Of a stretch of 10,000 nt of DNA, positions 7,149-10,000 are shown piece by piece. The translations under genes were made by a program, and so were the position numbers. Within the stretch, counting starts at the first letter, position 1. The number at the start of each line of letters is the position of its first letter. The stretch is taken from contig NZ_JAIWOF010000153.1 in NCBI RefSeq assembly GCF_020217025.1, forward strand, positions 1 through 10,000. The letters are read 5' to 3'. The DNA comes from Flavobacterium sp. (GTDB lineage Bacteria > Bacteroidota > Bacteroidia > Flavobacteriales > Flavobacteriaceae). The notes beneath the pieces are model-generated. The model was not told the origin of the DNA. It made no database searches and saw only the letters and a list, made by a program, of their open reading frames with translations.

Positions 7149-7181
7149 AAATGCCAGCATGTCAGTGCTGGCATTTTTTTT
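7149..7181 (+). terminator. Rho-independent terminator after secG
   Basis: A perfect 11-bp stem (AAATGCCAGCA at 7149-7159 pairing with TGCTGGCATTT at 7166-7176) closes a 6-nt loop (TGTCAG). The right arm runs into eight consecutive T residues (7174-7181). It separates the miaB-secG transcript from groESL, so the chaperonin genes need their own promoter. Confidence 0.93.
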
Positions 7182-7207
7182 ACCGAAAAATTGTCAGAAA
7201 ATCGCTT

Positions 7208-7222
7208 TGGCACAATTTCTGA
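7208..7222 (+). promoter_or_regulatory. Candidate sigma-54 promoter for groESL
   Basis: TGGCACAATTTCTGA matches the -24 hexamer TGGCAC exactly. At the correct spacing it has CTGA where TTGC(A/T) is expected at -12; the invariant G is present and the following C is A. Transcription would begin near 7233, leaving a leader of about 38 nt before groES. No TTG-N(17-23)-TAnnTTTG promoter is found between the terminator and groES; the closest, TCGCTTTG at 7202-7209, has a mismatch and no -33 TTG. Call by motif only. Confidence 0.5.
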
Positions 7223-7270
7223 AAAACAACAAGCAACAAATTAATTTTAATAAACAAAATATATACAATT

Positions 7271-7546
7271 ATGTCATTAAACATTAAACCTATTTCAGAT
7301 CGTGTAGTAATTGCTCCATTAGCAGCAGAAACTACAACAGCTTCAGGAATCATCATTCCAGACACTGCAAAAGAGAAACCACAAAAAGGTACTGTAGTAG
7401 CCGTGGGAAATGGCAAAAAAGATTACACTATGTCTGTAAAAGTTGGAGATACCGTTTTATACGGTAAATATTCAGGAACAGAATTCAAATATGAAGGTAA
7501 AGATTACCTAATCATGAGAGAAGACGAAATTTACGCAATTCTTTAA
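7271..7546 (+). CDS. groES: Co-chaperonin GroES
   Basis: GroES is the heptameric lid that closes the GroEL folding chamber. The 91-aa protein has the family start ([13 protein letters not shown]), the mobile loop that binds GroEL (about 17-33, including [13 protein letters not shown]), the conserved [10 protein letters not shown] segment, the [15 protein letters not shown] segment with the barrel and roof residues, and the C-terminal DEIYAIL. Length is normal for Bacteroidota. It is preceded by a terminator and a candidate sigma-54 promoter and is followed 61 nt later by groEL, the usual bicistronic arrangement. No CIRCE (HrcA) inverted repeat is visible upstream. Confidence 0.98.
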   Translation: MSLNIKPISDRVVIAPLAAETTTASGIIIPDTAKEKPQKGTVVAVGNGKKDYTMSVKVGDTVLYGKYSGTEFKYEGKDYLIMREDEIYAIL

Positions 7547-7567
7547 TCATAGATTAAACAGCAACTT

Positions 7568-9233
<1,666 letters not shown>

Positions 9234-9255
9234 AATTCACAATACTCTCAAATAC

Positions 9256-9295
9256 ATAAAACCCGATTAGAACTTTCTAATCGGGTTTTATTTTT
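9256..9295 (+). terminator. Rho-independent terminator after groEL
   Basis: A perfect stem of at least 14 bp (TAAAACCCGATTAG at 9257-9270 pairing with 9277-9290) encloses the loop AACTTT and is followed by TTTTATTTTT. It begins 23 nt after the groEL stop. It lies in the convergent space between groEL and the minus-strand porin gene. The minus-strand side has only a short T run after the stem, so it mainly serves groESL. Confidence 0.93.
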
Positions 9296-9326
9296 AAAAC
9301 TAACTTAAAACAAAAAATAAAACTAT

Positions 9327-10000
9327 CTAATTGAAGAAAACTTGATATTGTGCTATCACAGAACCATTTCTAGAAACTTGGTCTCCAGCAGTATTATAAA
9401 TTGGCCTATCTTGATAAGAAACGGTAAACTTAGAAGTGTGATTTGCCAATAACCAGTTTACACCAATATCATAAAAATTCATTTGATCATTTAATCGATT
9501 AAAATTAGAACTCTGAATGGATGCGTAAGGCATAAGAGTGGTTTTACCAATTAAATTCTCTTTGAATTTATATCCAATCTGACCATATAAAGTTGTTCCT
9601 GTTCCATACATTGGAAATGCATTTCCAGCGCCATTTAAAATTGCAGCATTGTTATTTCCATTTGCTGGATTCATCACACCTAAATTACGCGTATAATTAT
9701 CTCCGAAATCATATTTTGCAATACTTGCATAAGCACTAATAGCTTGTCCTTTAGATCCAACTGGAGCATCATAATAAATATCAGCCGATAAATGTAACAT
9801 ATTGTGATTAATAGTATCACCAACTGTATTTAATTTCCACATGGCATCTTTTTGATAAATAAATCCAGCACCGATATTAAATACTTTTTTCTTGCCTAAA
9901 TAAGTTCCTGTCATGTAAGGCATCAAATTACTTTCTTGGTCTTTAAATTGGTATTGAAAGTAACCGTTCCATTGCATTTTTGGAGGAGCAGCTGAAAAAT
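9327..10000 (-). CDS. Outer-membrane porin-like beta-barrel protein, 5' end beyond the right edge
   Basis: The minus-strand frame stays open from the window edge to a TAG at 9329-9327, so only the C-terminal part (about 224 residues) is visible. The Met at 9977 is internal, because codons continue upstream (FSAAPPK before MQWNGYF). The sequence has the alternating aromatic and polar pattern of transmembrane beta-strands (YFQYQFKDQE, FNIGAGFIYQ, LHLSADIYYDAP, LYGQIGYKFKE, NWLLANHTSKFTVSYQDRP). It resembles phosphate-selective porin O/P-like proteins of Flavobacteria, as far as I remember them. YLGKKKVFNIGAGFIY and the YDAPVGSKGQAISAYA segment are features I associate with that group. It ends QYQVFFN, near the usual aromatic barrel terminus. 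The substrate is unknown. It is convergent with groEL and unrelated to that operon. Confidence 0.75.
   Translation of the reverse strand, partial: FSAAPPKMQWNGYFQYQFKDQESNLMPYMTGTYLGKKKVFNIGAGFIYQKDAMWKLNTVGDTINHNMLHLSADIYYDAPVGSKGQAISAYASIAKYDFGDNYTRNLGVMNPANGNNNAAILNGAGNAFPMYGTGTTLYGQIGYKFKENLIGKTTLMPYASIQSSNFNRLNDQMNFYDIGVNWLLANHTSKFTVSYQDRPIYNTAGDQVSRNGSVIAQYQVFFN

Noticed and set aside
7182..7270. CIRCE (HrcA) operator upstream of groES
   Set aside because: No TTAGCACTC-N9-GAGTGCTAA or close relative is present; the only inverted pattern is TCAGAAA/TTTCTGA, which does not match.

Overview
The window is low-GC DNA from a member of the Bacteroidota, most likely a Flavobacterium or close relative (Flavobacteriaceae). 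The basis is the protein sequences of TopA, MiaB, SecG and GroES/GroEL, the Bacteroidota-type promoters (TTG, about 21 bp, TAnnTTTG) on both sides of the topA-miaB divide, and the gene order, which I remember as a conserved flavobacterial block. I could run no database search.

Layout, left to right. Positions 1-2030 hold most of topA (DNA topoisomerase I) on the minus strand, cut off by the left edge. A 253-bp divergent intergenic region (2031-2283) carries back-to-back promoters and a perfect AT-rich palindrome. A plus-strand run follows: miaB (tRNA methylthiotransferase), a small GxxExxY-family gene enclosed in 28-bp inverted repeats, a sigma-54 activator lacking a receiver domain, an LptE-like lipoprotein, a flavobacterial TPR protein with a TTG start, and secG. 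A strong intrinsic terminator (7149-7181) ends this run. groES and groEL form the next unit and end at a second terminator (9256-9295). A minus-strand outer-membrane porin-like gene runs in from the right edge and converges on groEL.

Most of the window is housekeeping: DNA supercoiling, tRNA modification, outer-membrane LPS assembly, protein secretion and protein folding. Two points stand out. First, the GxxExxY gene lies in a compact 435-bp cassette (3741-4175) whose ends are 25/28-identical inverted repeats. Each end contains two copies of CACGGATT spaced 18 bp apart. The cassette looks inserted into an otherwise tight miaB/sigma-54-activator operon. Second, the groESL leader has no recognisable Bacteroidota sigma-A promoter but has a near-consensus sigma-54 promoter (TGGCAC-N5-CTGA) about 50 bp before groES. 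Because a sigma-54 activator is encoded 1.8 kb upstream, this suggests a testable sigma-54 route to chaperonin expression.

No rRNA, tRNA, CRISPR array, prophage or complete IS with a recognisable transposase was seen. No gene-free stretch exceeds 300 bp.
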